A stretch of DNA of 30,984 bases from Oscillospiraceae bacterium (GTDB taxonomy: Bacteria; Bacillota; Clostridia; Oscillospirales; Acutalibacteraceae), in contig CACYHJ010000002.1 in assembly GCA_902774165.1 (NCBI GenBank), positions 1-30,984 on the forward strand, written 5' to 3'. Made by a program: the position numbers and the translations under genes. This document shows, in pieces, positions 21,401-27,304 of the stretch (positions are counted from its first letter, which is position 1; every line of letters starts with the position of its first letter). The notes under the pieces are model-generated. The model saw nothing but the letters and a program-made list of their open reading frames with translations. It was not told the origin of the DNA and searched no databases.

Positions 21401-23900
21401 AGCTGGTGGAGCTCTTGCCGTTCGTATTGAACAGGACGGAGGACAGCTGCACCTTGACCAGATTGCAGATCATGGGATAGATCGTGCCGACAAGGGTGTT
21501 CATGATCTTATCGGAATAGATCTTGTCGACAAGGATCGCGTTGATCAGCTCGTTCAGGTTCCGGACGTTGTGACCGTTGAGCTGATAGGGCTCCGTGGTG
21601 CCGTCCTCGTTGGTCTTCTCGAGGTTGATCAGGTTGGTCAGATCCGAGCTGCTCAGGAACTTGTCAAGCTTCGCAATCGTATCATTCACACGGCTGCTGG
21701 TGACCTGATAGTCCTCACCGGTGGTTCTCGCGATATCATTGTTGGTGTCGCCTCTGCGAATCGTATAATAATTCGTGCCGGAGACCTCAAGATTCACGCG
21801 GGAGAAAGAAGCGGCGGTGGCGGCGACGGTGCCGGTGACCGCGTCGTAAACGCTGTCAAAGTCGTCAGCCGCGCGGGCGACGAGCACAAGGCCCGCGGCG
21901 GGGGCGGAGGCGCCCTCGGCAGGACCGTAGATCAGGCCCTTCGCGTAATCGCTGCCGTTCTTGAGATAGTCATAAATACCGCTGTCGATGCCGCCGGCGA
22001 TATTTCTGATCGTTTCGGCGTTGACGGCGTTGACCTCGCCCTCGAGATCGTAAACCGCCTTGATGTCATAAACCTTCTGCGCAAGCTTTGCGAACAGGAT
22101 GGTCTCGTTGAACTTCCCGCCGAGCGCCACAACGTCGCGCACGCTCTCGTTGGCGGCTGCCGCTGCGTTGGCCTCGTCGATCGCGGCCTCGATATCGGAA
22201 GCCGTATCGTCCAGACGAAGTCTGTACGCGAAGGCGTACGCCTTCTCAACCGCATAAACGTCGTCGCCGAATTCTTCGACGCCTCTCGCGTTCAGCGTTT
22301 CGGAGATCATCTTGTTGATGGCGATAAAGCTGTCGCCGGCAAAGCTCTCATAGAACTGATCGAGACCTTCGTCCGTCAGATCGATGCTGATCGCCTGGCT
22401 CAGACCGGCAAATACGCCGAGGATTTCCATCAGCTCTTCGCTGGAGATCGAATCGTCGTAATACTCGATCTTCGCGACAAATTCATCCTCGGAAGGCTCC
22501 GTCGCACCCTCGCCCTGATCGATATCGCTCATATACGAATCGATATAGGCAAGATACTGCTCGTTGTACTGGGCCTCAAGCTCACCTTCGGTGTAAGCGG
22601 CGGCCTCCAGCTTGTCAAGCAGGGGAGACGCAACCTCGTTGACCGTGTCGATGATCGCGGTGCGGAGAGAGGAGAGCATCGCGGCAAGCGCTGCCGAATA
22701 ATCCTCCCAGGCTCTCAGCTCCGGAAGGTTCTGCGCGGCGGCCGCATGGTTGCGGTCCTTCTGCGCAAGCAGCGGCTTGTAGCCGGTGATCCAGTTCTGA
22801 AGGGAGACGTAATTGCGCATCACGGCGCAGGCGTCGTCAAGCGTCGAAATCTCGACGCTCGCGTCGGCAACCGCGTTCATGCGCGCCACGATGGGCTTGA
22901 GCCCGCGGGTGTACATCGCGGCGTCGGTCTCCTTCATAAAGTCAAAGACAACGTTGTTCAGCCAGTCAGAGGAGATGAAGTTCCCCCACCACTGATAACC
23001 GAGATCGACCGCGGCAAGATAAATGCGCTCGTTTTCCTCGGAAACGGCGGCGATGTTATCAAGGGCGTAGAGCTTGCTGTAATCCTTGATGTAATCGCCC
23101 ATGGCGGAATTCTTGTAATTCTTCTCATTCACGCCGAACTGAGCAATGAAGGCGTCAATGACCGCCTTCTCTGCGGAAACGTCCATTGTTTCTTTATCGA
23201 TTGTGGGCTTGGCAGTGAAATAGTAGAACTCATAGCTCGCAGTGGATGCGCCGGTGATCGCGTCATCGTCCGAGGTATAAGAAACGGCTGCTTTCTGCCA
23301 TGCAGCGCAGTGATAGGTGATCGAAAGCTCCGTCTCGACCTCCGCTTCGATGCTGTCGGCATCGAAATCGGCGATCGCGTCAAAAGCCTCTCTCTTCGCG
23401 CTGACGGTCACGTCGCCGACGTTCCCGTCGAGAACGAAATCGGCAAGACCGGAACCCTGCTCCGCAACACGGTAATCGGCGCGGCTGTGATACTCGCCGG
23501 TACCGCCCACGGTGGGAATGAACTCATTGATGAGCGCGAGCTTGGCCTCGTCGTCCGCCGCGTCGGCAAGACGGATAACCTCGTCGCGGAGTTCACCCAT
23601 GAAATTCGCGCCTTCAGTGCCGCCCTTCAGCTCGCCGTCTTTCACGGTGGGCTGAGACCGGAGCGCCACTGTCAGAGACGACACGACCGGGGCCAGAGCC
23701 GCGAGGACTTTGAACCGGTTATTATCGCTCTGATCATTTGCATAATCGGTCAGCGCGTCGGCCAGCGAAGCTTCCTTCGCCGTCTGCGTCGCGTCGACCG
23801 ACGCGGCAAATACCTGTATCCCGCTCATCAGGGATGTGGATAACATCAACACTGACAGGAAGATACTCAGCACTGCACGCAATGGTCTTTTGATCTTCAT
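12429..23900 (-). CDS. Giant secreted repeat protein of unknown function (3,823 aa)
   Basis: A signal peptide covers residues 1-32 or 33 (cleavage near QVFA-AS). Residues ~35-1000 look helical and acidic and are largely non-repetitive. From about residue 1000 a unit of ~440-530 residues recurs six times, the first degenerate. Each unit has an LxWLL segment, a PILEAFG-like segment (near 1060, 1590, 2115, 2620, 3060, 3500) and a LPxLIYFINxNGL segment (near 1128, 1655, 2173, 2682, 3122, 3560); several also have YDWFYF-like and NLWxxxxA motifs. The C-terminus is an amphipathic aromatic helix (IINWFKALIEWFKNLFNKG). No LPXTG, S-layer, dockerin or enzymatic motif is seen. Very few cysteines are present. 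I recognise no family; a surface or matrix protein is a guess. AAAGGAGA lies 6 nt before the ATG. Confidence 0.9.
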   Translation of the reverse strand: MKIKRPLRAVLSIFLSVLMLSTSLMSGIQVFAASVDATQTAKEASLADALTDYANDQSDNNRFKVLAALAPVVSSLTVALRSQPTVKDGELKGGTEGANFMGELRDEVIRLADAADDEAKLALINEFIPTVGGTGEYHSRADYRVAEQGSGLADFVLDGNVGDVTVSAKREAFDAIADFDADSIEAEVETELSITYHCAAWQKAAVSYTSDDDAITGASTASYEFYYFTAKPTIDKETMDVSAEKAVIDAFIAQFGVNEKNYKNSAMGDYIKDYSKLYALDNIAAVSEENERIYLAAVDLGYQWWGNFISSDWLNNVVFDFMKETDAAMYTRGLKPIVARMNAVADASVEISTLDDACAVMRNYVSLQNWITGYKPLLAQKDRNHAAAAQNLPELRAWEDYSAALAAMLSSLRTAIIDTVNEVASPLLDKLEAAAYTEGELEAQYNEQYLAYIDSYMSDIDQGEGATEPSEDEFVAKIEYYDDSISSEELMEILGVFAGLSQAISIDLTDEGLDQFYESFAGDSFIAINKMISETLNARGVEEFGDDVYAVEKAYAFAYRLRLDDTASDIEAAIDEANAAAAANESVRDVVALGGKFNETILFAKLAQKVYDIKAVYDLEGEVNAVNAETIRNIAGGIDSGIYDYLKNGSDYAKGLIYGPAEGASAPAAGLVLVARAADDFDSVYDAVTGTVAATAASFSRVNLEVSGTNYYTIRRGDTNNDIARTTGEDYQVTSSRVNDTIAKLDKFLSSSDLTNLINLEKTNEDGTTEPYQLNGHNVRNLNELINAILVDKIYSDKIMNTLVGTIYPMICNLVKVQLSSVLFNTNGKSSTSYDPLNLDSFGLHASSGAFHAELGGRAWLYFNGASSTARFDALLHNAKLDIYPKYLSAHMGSFPKVQAKLNNSGWNTPDQYENLTYLGRFYDDWQAVNLKTEEVIGYNPALYSYVDGEWVLDWDWDIDGSEARFKTALSAIIDSILPVAQIVFGGKDNYSKYLGNAAYVEGTNLWATAYADIAGTHYGPSTRPTLRGRAGADIQIKAKHDGENGATVYGYRDILAPVFEAFGIDNYSYQPLSMSSYRPGTDSEAGTYVNGIMEPLKRIIDQVTHAPVDKILSILPNVTYMLRSNFIQEMISNLHVVLSFHVQVEDFDEVKIGGGVADWFDLDWLASNFKGQINGAIPWITNAIKLPIDIADLLDVENVTDINVILKGVLAKADNVKLQTLVNSLPYINQTQLSQLGTRGNPSSERTYGTRYFVTADKPDVLWWLLNYVGQCLANTTFRDAVKEMIISGEDDDTSMMDSILGMIGTNPDAVGAALIELFNPVEYRNATYTQWTPAQASTPALVNQNGAAYVYLKYGNDWTYDKATALVEGTNEIMSTLLKKTFEEDGYDNFGDWLDSKIGKGLSETNITNFIKTLVGIGDSLDSYQLNYILSRVTASGLDLHAWGNAFGYLYDDAETAEEDRHPQPGQTGYDGATFARLSATKTTETDPETGEAVDKVLWTIRDTGGVTHSFIEVDEKTALTTEELAQNRETYQLILGYVLQPLSPIVDTLLSDKDAVIFPQSAGDTTGLLKLLGNNGYDNAIIPLFEGLGVPSANIKTQSEFNALNTYDAKLDYIMNTVLDFLESLYGDSATRDNIINNAMEQFIPYLLQFVQSNGLSVLVRQLLKPLLTTVDTVRPILGININYLADYIIDNILGQLLSGPDAEIEFELPKDLSTIAAPTNGLNLRDLTFSKLANVLAAIVNKANGATAGSDNYLDVSPLVYGIDNILSLEHSSAASKSATYTTRTLFTKTGSANYNKTNAANVLTVAVSLALDFVMEGNNLNAVSSLLGKLLGEETAAEIDKYINIFDDIKEVLRDTGSVEAFLSEPNWFYINGSSKGSDDTIILPARIYYYLRYGRGTDTDVSKFDPMQLPDEENLWTPELANKLIESIPALADMAVGMLMKDQENAPESASALLTSMWDQYIGNAFSPKTIGSIAEMIYGFIPEAVMNFKSFLNVFLNVDLDTWINTYFEDQGKVDEEGNPVLDEETGEQVIEKVVKEAYTSEEPYASVEEFSAALAQLLTPLDEILSWLLTGKDYKFFYSKTTPLASDANAKDQIILGGGQGYARGLVPILEAFGCEPAPLQAGDTGVSVLTYSITAILQRLEGIVKADDPINALLDILPNLLYFINADGLTSSILNLVAPVGSLAVALAPTLFGGEEPLIEIDNENIDVQALVNAIESADNSRDKFIALIDAILVTALPDTVVLPENFSVGKIDMETILDTVKALTGIEIHDAVTMKVEGTNGFNYLDNFYYGDIRKANSANGLLRYTANFTDATAESKADLLTILVYTVFDVLNYEPEEGVFPNDIAIATLINKDDPDSVVEKVAAIRDMLQIYIDENYGEYDWFYFNEDLKNMTDEAAAEFYAQLASGEADLAEYATTMSYVLESYLSYDDEAQDNLWNASTAARVRDSAKGIVDALIKSLVASDDDPANDGVETAADYLNDLWETNNPLDKRLEYTIGGAIGNILKNLDNETLLDLIGAVLDISDSDWAEWKAVINQYTAIEDPATEISDEENTKYEPEVFVQKILAMVRPVGRILDWLLFDQDIKVFYLNDNRAAINIDGAKGFEEGILPILEVLECDLGDANIEELDGISALELTLNALIAKLKSILESDDPIDTIVNMLPQIIYFINTNGLAVSLNNLLDPVMQLVEKVAVIAQEEGDEEHSTPTDIVSLLNLDKYGIESLDELRLKNVLNIVETILADNDINVKIYDALTKDGVNYLDTFAIGKLVKIESTVNGRTYYSMEYNDDMDCMGLVTILLCSAVDVFKYGENKEFFANLIFKDDEKSVEKFDAILDLMISTVNDAALVDYDWFYFDPENVNADSFPNVGDKVSVSYEKSTMGYLEYNNNWNLETAQYIEDKFYDILDTVIGAATDYDTASALIKDKWGEVNLYSWDTVNKLGAAIGNLVGGLDDTLKQVVSIVLDVDLDAWDKYVNEENTGALTRDAFIDEIIEIVSPIDFVLDWLLAGKPIKLLYTKDGYELTDGSTAYDAIRIDGADGFNNALVPILEALGIDLSDIDSLAEDPNGINEIRYVISKLLGEIDTIVAADDSVAQVVKKLPNLIYFINANGLSVSVRNLLLPVTGLLEDVSVLLDKPEYATVQGIVETLLADNDKIDATKIDVNNLDITAILEIVEMLTGLEIVGSVTYEGVNLFETFAIGEVERFDSANGNTAYKMNYVDSTLGVDNSELAYMDVLSILVAAAVNVIRNDNNEAALVKLFGENGQNTYNAIRAALIMREDDIDYLEYKWLFTKNEYTQRDPKYPNPLSPMNRSVIFGQGYDQYWTREKATYVAENLNKVIDNTMRLLGIRINGVDLSDLTTTLEYLLEDFAYTTDNMDKIVVKVMSYIDKIDEIDPDGHIKALIKTSLGVDLTEFDKYKDGFEWNFESGDRDGFIDAIIEFVSPIYPLLHWLLLDEDLAFFNDVDRTNLIVLPGGHGYEKAIIPLLEAFDYKNANIKTFAQYKADVEADPDNLLRDVLNPLLDFVDYIVEDPLNHLLDRLPALIYFINSNGLDTAFKNVLHPVYVILHAIEPLVKVDLYEVLHFNLEEMDMEYILRMLINRFLPDYADEITEPAIDAIAELTLGKLVKFRSKNGDIAWTMEYVEDKEAQMAGKADMITVVLRLALKWLTLPENQPTVKEMISDLISDKETREYVLATYETFVSYLAKPEGISMMMGLAYYVFFGWDVASAATLEKLDETNDNWKFMVGMIDGSDDAYIKTFAEMMHKIFGETKDVVDEEGVVSSGFIPMFQKIINWFKALIEWFKNLFNKG

Positions 23901-23997
23901 GCGAATTCTCCTTTACATTGAAGAGTTGCCTATAAGCGCTCGAAAGAACACAATTTCACCAAAACGGCTCTTTCTCACGCTATATATTCATTAATAT

Positions 23998-24025
23998 CTT
24001 ATAACACAAGACAGAAAAAATCAAC
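23998..24025 (-). promoter_or_regulatory. Promoter of the giant secreted protein gene
   Basis: On the minus strand TATAAG (23998-24003) is preceded by TGT, an extended -10, with GTTGAT (24020-24025) 16 bp upstream. A TTGACA at 24041-24046 lacks a well-placed -10. The leader is about 90 nt. Confidence 0.55.
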
Positions 24026-24095
24026 TATTAAAATCAAATTTGTCAAAAAATCTTCCGTTTATTCCGCAGAATTAACATTTACTTCATTTTTTTAA

Positions 24096-24126
24096 GAAAT
24101 CGGCGCCCTCCACGGACGCCGATTTC
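24096..24126 (-). terminator. Hairpin after the PPP-type phosphatase gene
   Basis: GAAATCGGCG (24096-24105) pairs with CGCCGATTTC (24117-24126) over an 11-nt loop, 24 nt past the stop codon. The following minus-strand bases (TTAAAAAAAT) are not a proper T-run, so it is a weak candidate. Confidence 0.5.
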
Positions 24127-24150
24127 CGAAACACCTGTTTTGTTTTTGCC

Positions 24151-24840
24151 TCAGTCCAGCGGAAATTGCGACAGATCCTCCAGGCGAACCAGCGTGGGCA
24201 CGGGATCGGTATCGATCGCAACCCAGCCGGGCGTTTCGACGATCACGCCCTCATATTCTTCCCCGTAATCCAGCGTGGGCGTATGGCCGAACACCAGCGT
24301 TACGCCGTCATAATAAGTCTCTCCCATTGCGGGAACGGCAAGCAGCAGCTCTTCGTCGGTATACGCCGACAGCTTCTTCTCCGGCGAGAAATTGCCCAGG
24401 CCGCCGTGGACCAGCAGCCAGTCCCGGTCATTTTCATCCGTGACGAGCGCGTATTTTTCCGCCTCCCGGAGATAATCCAGAAGATCGGCGCGCTCCTCTT
24501 CGCCCAGCGCGGCGAAGGCGCGGATGGTATCCTCCCCGCCGGCGTCCTTCCATTCGTTCAGTCCGGAAACCCGGTCCGGCGTCATCTGCGCCGGTTTGCC
24601 GCCGGAGAGCGCGTCGAACACAAACGCGCAGTCCAGCAGCAGCTTCTCATGCTCGCCCAGCAGCAGCTCCACGTTCGGCTGATCCATCAGAAACCGCAGC
24701 ATCTCCACGGGATAATCCCCGTAATCGAGCACGTTGCCCAGCACATAGCAGGTATCCGCATCCCGAACGCCCGCCCGTTTCATCGCAGCCGCCAGCCGGT
24801 CCGGATCATAGCCGAACAGGTCCGAAATCACGTAAGTCAT
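24151..24840 (-). CDS. PPP-type metallophosphatase homologue with altered metal ligands
   Basis: A 229-residue cytoplasmic protein of the bacterial Ser/Thr-phosphatase (calcineurin-like) fold. Motif order and spacing are kept, but key residues differ: GDxHG is SDLFG (6-10, His to Phe9), GDxxDRG is GNVLDYG (35-41, Asp to Asn36 and Arg to Tyr40), and GNHE is GEHE (62-65, Asn to Glu63). The later ligands His145 (LLVHGG) and His186 (VFGHTP) and the VAIDT end are intact. This mixture suggests reduced or altered metal binding, perhaps a pseudoenzyme. It is the last gene of a three-gene cluster, 12 nt after the CE15-like gene. AAGGAGCG precedes the ATG. Confidence 0.85.
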   Translation of the reverse strand: MTYVISDLFGYDPDRLAAAMKRAGVRDADTCYVLGNVLDYGDYPVEMLRFLMDQPNVELLLGEHEKLLLDCAFVFDALSGGKPAQMTPDRVSGLNEWKDAGGEDTIRAFAALGEEERADLLDYLREAEKYALVTDENDRDWLLVHGGLGNFSPEKKLSAYTDEELLLAVPAMGETYYDGVTLVFGHTPTLDYGEEYEGVIVETPGWVAIDTDPVPTLVRLEDLSQFPLD

Positions 24841-24852
24841 TTTGTCCGCTCC

Positions 24853-25896
24853 TTATTTCTTTATATATCCTATATATAATTCCCAATCGTGATACGACAG
24901 CTGATGCAGCCCGGCGCGAAGATGATACGCAACGAACCCTTGCGTCAGCGCCCCGCCCGCGGGAACCCTCCGCGCCCCGTCGACAAGCCCCGGAAGGCCG
25001 TATTCCGTCTGCCAGTATTCGCCCGCCGCGAGACAGCTCAGCTGCTGGGAAAGGGGATCCGCCCAGCCGTCCTGTTCCGCCGCGCCGGTATGCACGCGCC
25101 GCGGCGCGATGCAGGCCAGCAGATAATGCTGGTCAAACGCCTCGGGAACGCCGGTCTGCGCGTATTTATGAAAGTTTTTGCAGAACCAGAACGGGAACGA
25201 CCGGACGATGTCGGAGATCTGCTCCCCGGTATTGCCCCGGAACAGCGCGTCGCCGCAGCAGCCGGAATCGTTGGGGAACACGTAGGTGAAACGCTCGTCC
25301 AGCATGCCTGCCACCAGCGCGGTCTTGCCGAGACGGGAATGCCCCAGCACGCCGACGCGGGTCGCGTCGATCCCGGGCAGCGTCAGCGCGTAATCCAGCA
25401 GCCGGGACGCGCAGAACGCCCAGACGCCGAGCTTGCCGCAGGCGTCGTCCGTATTCTGCCCCTGCGGCAGAAAGATCGGGACGATCCCGTTGGAAAAGTC
25501 ACCGTCGTCGCTGGCCGCGTCGGTGTAATAAAACGAAAGCACGTTCACGCCCCGCTCCGCCACCAGCTCAACCGGATAATAAGGCGACGGCGCGCCCTGA
25601 TTGAAGTCGATATAAATGATCAGCGGCCGTTTTTCGCCGTCGTCGCAATACAGCCGGGTGAAGGGCAGCGTGCGGGAGCCGTATTCGGTCGTCAGCGTCA
25701 TTTCCATTTTATGATAAGGCCATTTGCCGCAGACCAGCGGCGCGCATACGCCGCCCGCGTCCCGGACGGCGAAGGAAAAGGGGAGATCCGGAAAATAACC
25801 GTATTCCTCCCGAAGAAGGAGATTTTTCATCTCCTCCCGGCTTCTGAACGCGGGCAGCTTCCGCTGCGCCAGCAGCGCTCTGAGATCCTGTTCCAT
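24853..25896 (-). CDS. CE15-like alpha/beta hydrolase (putative glucuronoyl or acetyl esterase)
   Basis: A 347-residue protein with no signal peptide. The nucleophile elbow is GHSRLGK (Ser187), followed by DERFTYVFPNDSGCCGDAL and the FWFCKNFHKY and FDQHYLLACIAPR blocks typical of bacterial CE15-type esterases. DGWADP (about 276-281) and the late His336 in LSYHDW complete the expected active-site region. CE15 enzymes cleave 4-O-methylglucuronoyl esters linking xylan to lignin, but many bacterial members act on other esters. The cytoplasmic location argues for a small imported substrate. AGGAGG precedes the ATG. Only 12 nt separate it from the CapA-like gene upstream and 12 nt from the phosphatase homologue downstream. 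Confidence 0.8.
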   Translation of the reverse strand: MEQDLRALLAQRKLPAFRSREEMKNLLLREEYGYFPDLPFSFAVRDAGGVCAPLVCGKWPYHKMEMTLTTEYGSRTLPFTRLYCDDGEKRPLIIYIDFNQGAPSPYYPVELVAERGVNVLSFYYTDAASDDGDFSNGIVPIFLPQGQNTDDACGKLGVWAFCASRLLDYALTLPGIDATRVGVLGHSRLGKTALVAGMLDERFTYVFPNDSGCCGDALFRGNTGEQISDIVRSFPFWFCKNFHKYAQTGVPEAFDQHYLLACIAPRRVHTGAAEQDGWADPLSQQLSCLAAGEYWQTEYGLPGLVDGARRVPAGGALTQGFVAYHLRAGLHQLSYHDWELYIGYIKK

Positions 25897-25908
25897 CTGT
25901 TTTACCTC

Positions 25909-27003
25909 CTAAGCTCCCGAAGTCCCGTCCCCGTGCCAGCTGGGGAAAATCGTATGCCACACGTCGGTGTGCGCCTCACAGTCGAGGTAGTGGGGAAAGA
26001 CCTGATTGCACCGGTCCCCCTCGGGAATATCCCGGAACGCGTTTGCCACCGCGTCAACGTAACAGGGCATGGAAAAACAGAACCTCTCCCATTCGGCGAG
26101 CCATCGGTCTTCATCCTGCAGGATTTCGCTGCGCTCAGAGAACCCGGAAAGGATCTTTTCCTTCTCCGACGCGTCCGTCATGCGGATCCCGGTATCCGTC
26201 ACAACGACGGGCAGGTACTCCGCCGCCGCGGTTTCCCCGAAGGTCACGCGGACGATCAGCCCGCAGCGCCACTGCGGGTTCTCAAGCTCGTCGACAAAAT
26301 TGAAATTCCCCTGCCCGTAAAGGATCTCGCCGCCGCGATAGGCCTCGCGGCAGCCGATGCAGTGGCTGTGCTGGGTCAGCACCAGATCCGCCCCGGCGCG
26401 CACCATGGCGCGGCACGCCTTGCGCAGACGGGGAGAGGGATATTCGCTCTGCTCCTTGCCGCCGTGATAGAGCACGACCACCCGGTCGGCGTTCGCCTTC
26501 GCCGCGGCGATATCCTCCATCGTGTCAAAGGGATCGAAGGGGTTCGCGCCGAACCGGTCCCGCAGGGCGTAAGTATATTCGTGTTCACAGACCGCAACCA
26601 CGCCCACGCGGAAGCCGTCTTTTTCCAGACAGAGGGTCTTGCGGGAGTCCCGGTCGTTTTCGCCGAAGCCGAAGGGGACCATGCCGGCGTCCCTGATCGC
26701 TGCCACGGTATCGCGCATGCCGGCGACGCCGTAATCCAGCGTGTGGTTGTTGCTCAGGCCGAGGTGGGTAAAGCCGCAGCCGGCGATCACGCGGGCGTCG
26801 GCAGGCGAGCCCTTCAGCAGCGCGCCCAGCTTGCGGATCGCCCGGTCGCTGCGGGTCAGGGCGCATTCCAGATTCGCGACGGCAAAGTCGCCGGACCGGA
26901 TCACCGGCAGCGCGTCGCCCATCAGGGCGCGGAGATCGCCGCGGTCAAAGGCGGGCCGCGTCGCCTCCGTCGGCACAAGATCGCCGCAGAGGATGAGTTT
27001 CAT
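25909..27003 (-). CDS. CapA family protein (PGA_cap, metallophosphatase-related)
   Basis: A 364-residue protein with the CapA/PgsA motif series: LCGDLVP at the start, VANLECALT, LSNNHTLDYG, LYHGGKEQ, TQHSHCIG and ILYGQGNF. These match the divalent-metal-binding signature of the family. Classical CapA takes part in poly-gamma-glutamate capsule production or export and is membrane-anchored. This protein has no signal peptide or TM segment and is probably cytoplasmic, like many uncharacterised CapA-like proteins. No capB or capC is nearby, so a capsule role is not supported. It is the first gene of the cluster with the CE15-like and PPP-like genes. The leader before it contains the hairpin-array element, and no promoter of its own is clear. 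Confidence 0.87.
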   Translation of the reverse strand: MKLILCGDLVPTEATRPAFDRGDLRALMGDALPVIRSGDFAVANLECALTRSDRAIRKLGALLKGSPADARVIAGCGFTHLGLSNNHTLDYGVAGMRDTVAAIRDAGMVPFGFGENDRDSRKTLCLEKDGFRVGVVAVCEHEYTYALRDRFGANPFDPFDTMEDIAAAKANADRVVVLYHGGKEQSEYPSPRLRKACRAMVRAGADLVLTQHSHCIGCREAYRGGEILYGQGNFNFVDELENPQWRCGLIVRVTFGETAAAEYLPVVVTDTGIRMTDASEKEKILSGFSERSEILQDEDRWLAEWERFCFSMPCYVDAVANAFRDIPEGDRCNQVFPHYLDCEAHTDVWHTIFPSWHGDGTSGA

Positions 27004-27032
27004 GGCGTGGAGGTCCTTTCTTTGATTGATTC

Positions 27033-27304
27033 AAATTCTGATTTAACGGGGTGCTTGCACCCCGTCTTGCGTCGCTTGCGACGCATATCGAGCCGCCTTT
27101 GGCGGCATATCGAGTCGGCAAAGCCGACATATCGAGCGCGAAGCGCATATCGAAAATTATTTGTCGAGATATCGCCTTGCGGCGATTCGATATGTTGACC
27201 TGCGGTCAACTCGATATATGCTCGCAAGCGAGCATTCGATATGTGTTTGCGTAGCAAACACAAGTAATTCTGATTTAACGGCTTCGCCGTTAAATCAGAA
27301 TTTA
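27033..27304. repeat. Hairpin-array repeat element, full length (copy 2)
   Basis: The element starts with AAATTCTGATTTA (27033-27045) and ends with TAAATCAGAATTTA. Between them are nine perfect short hairpins at 27047-27064, 27069-27084, 27092-27106, 27114-27128, 27136-27146, 27171-27186, 27194-27210, 27218-27235 and 27243-27261, each with a different stem. Linkers are ATATCGA in the left half (four times) and TCGATAT in the right half (three times), so the whole has mirror architecture around an AT-rich centre near 27154-27170. It closes with a further palindrome (27265-27304). It lies between pepD and the capA-like gene, both on the minus strand, and overlaps the last codons of pepD. Confidence 0.93.
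27265..27304. repeat. Terminal palindrome of the hairpin-array element
   Basis: ATTCTGATTTAACGGC (27267-27282) pairs with GCCGTTAAATCAGAAT (27286-27301) across a TTC loop. The stop codon of pepD (TGA, 27295-27297 on the minus strand) and its last two codons, for Lys-Phe, are inside it. It probably also works as the 3'-end hairpin of the pepD transcript. Confidence 0.9.

Noticed and set aside
12567..23843. A 3,758-codon open frame on the plus strand opposite the giant gene
   Set aside because: It is codon-aligned with the minus-strand gene and results from the lack of TTA, CTA and TCA codons there. The minus-strand protein has a signal peptide, ribosome site and internal repeats; the plus frame has none.
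24889..27198. 769-codon plus-strand open frame across the CE15-like and CapA-like genes
   Set aside because: It spans two real minus-strand genes, is Arg/Gly/Ala-rich in the manner of shadow frames, and shows no motif.
27033..27304. CRISPR array or integron-like array
   Set aside because: The constant parts are only 7 bp, the variable parts are perfect palindromes, and linkers invert at the centre. No integrase or cas gene is seen.
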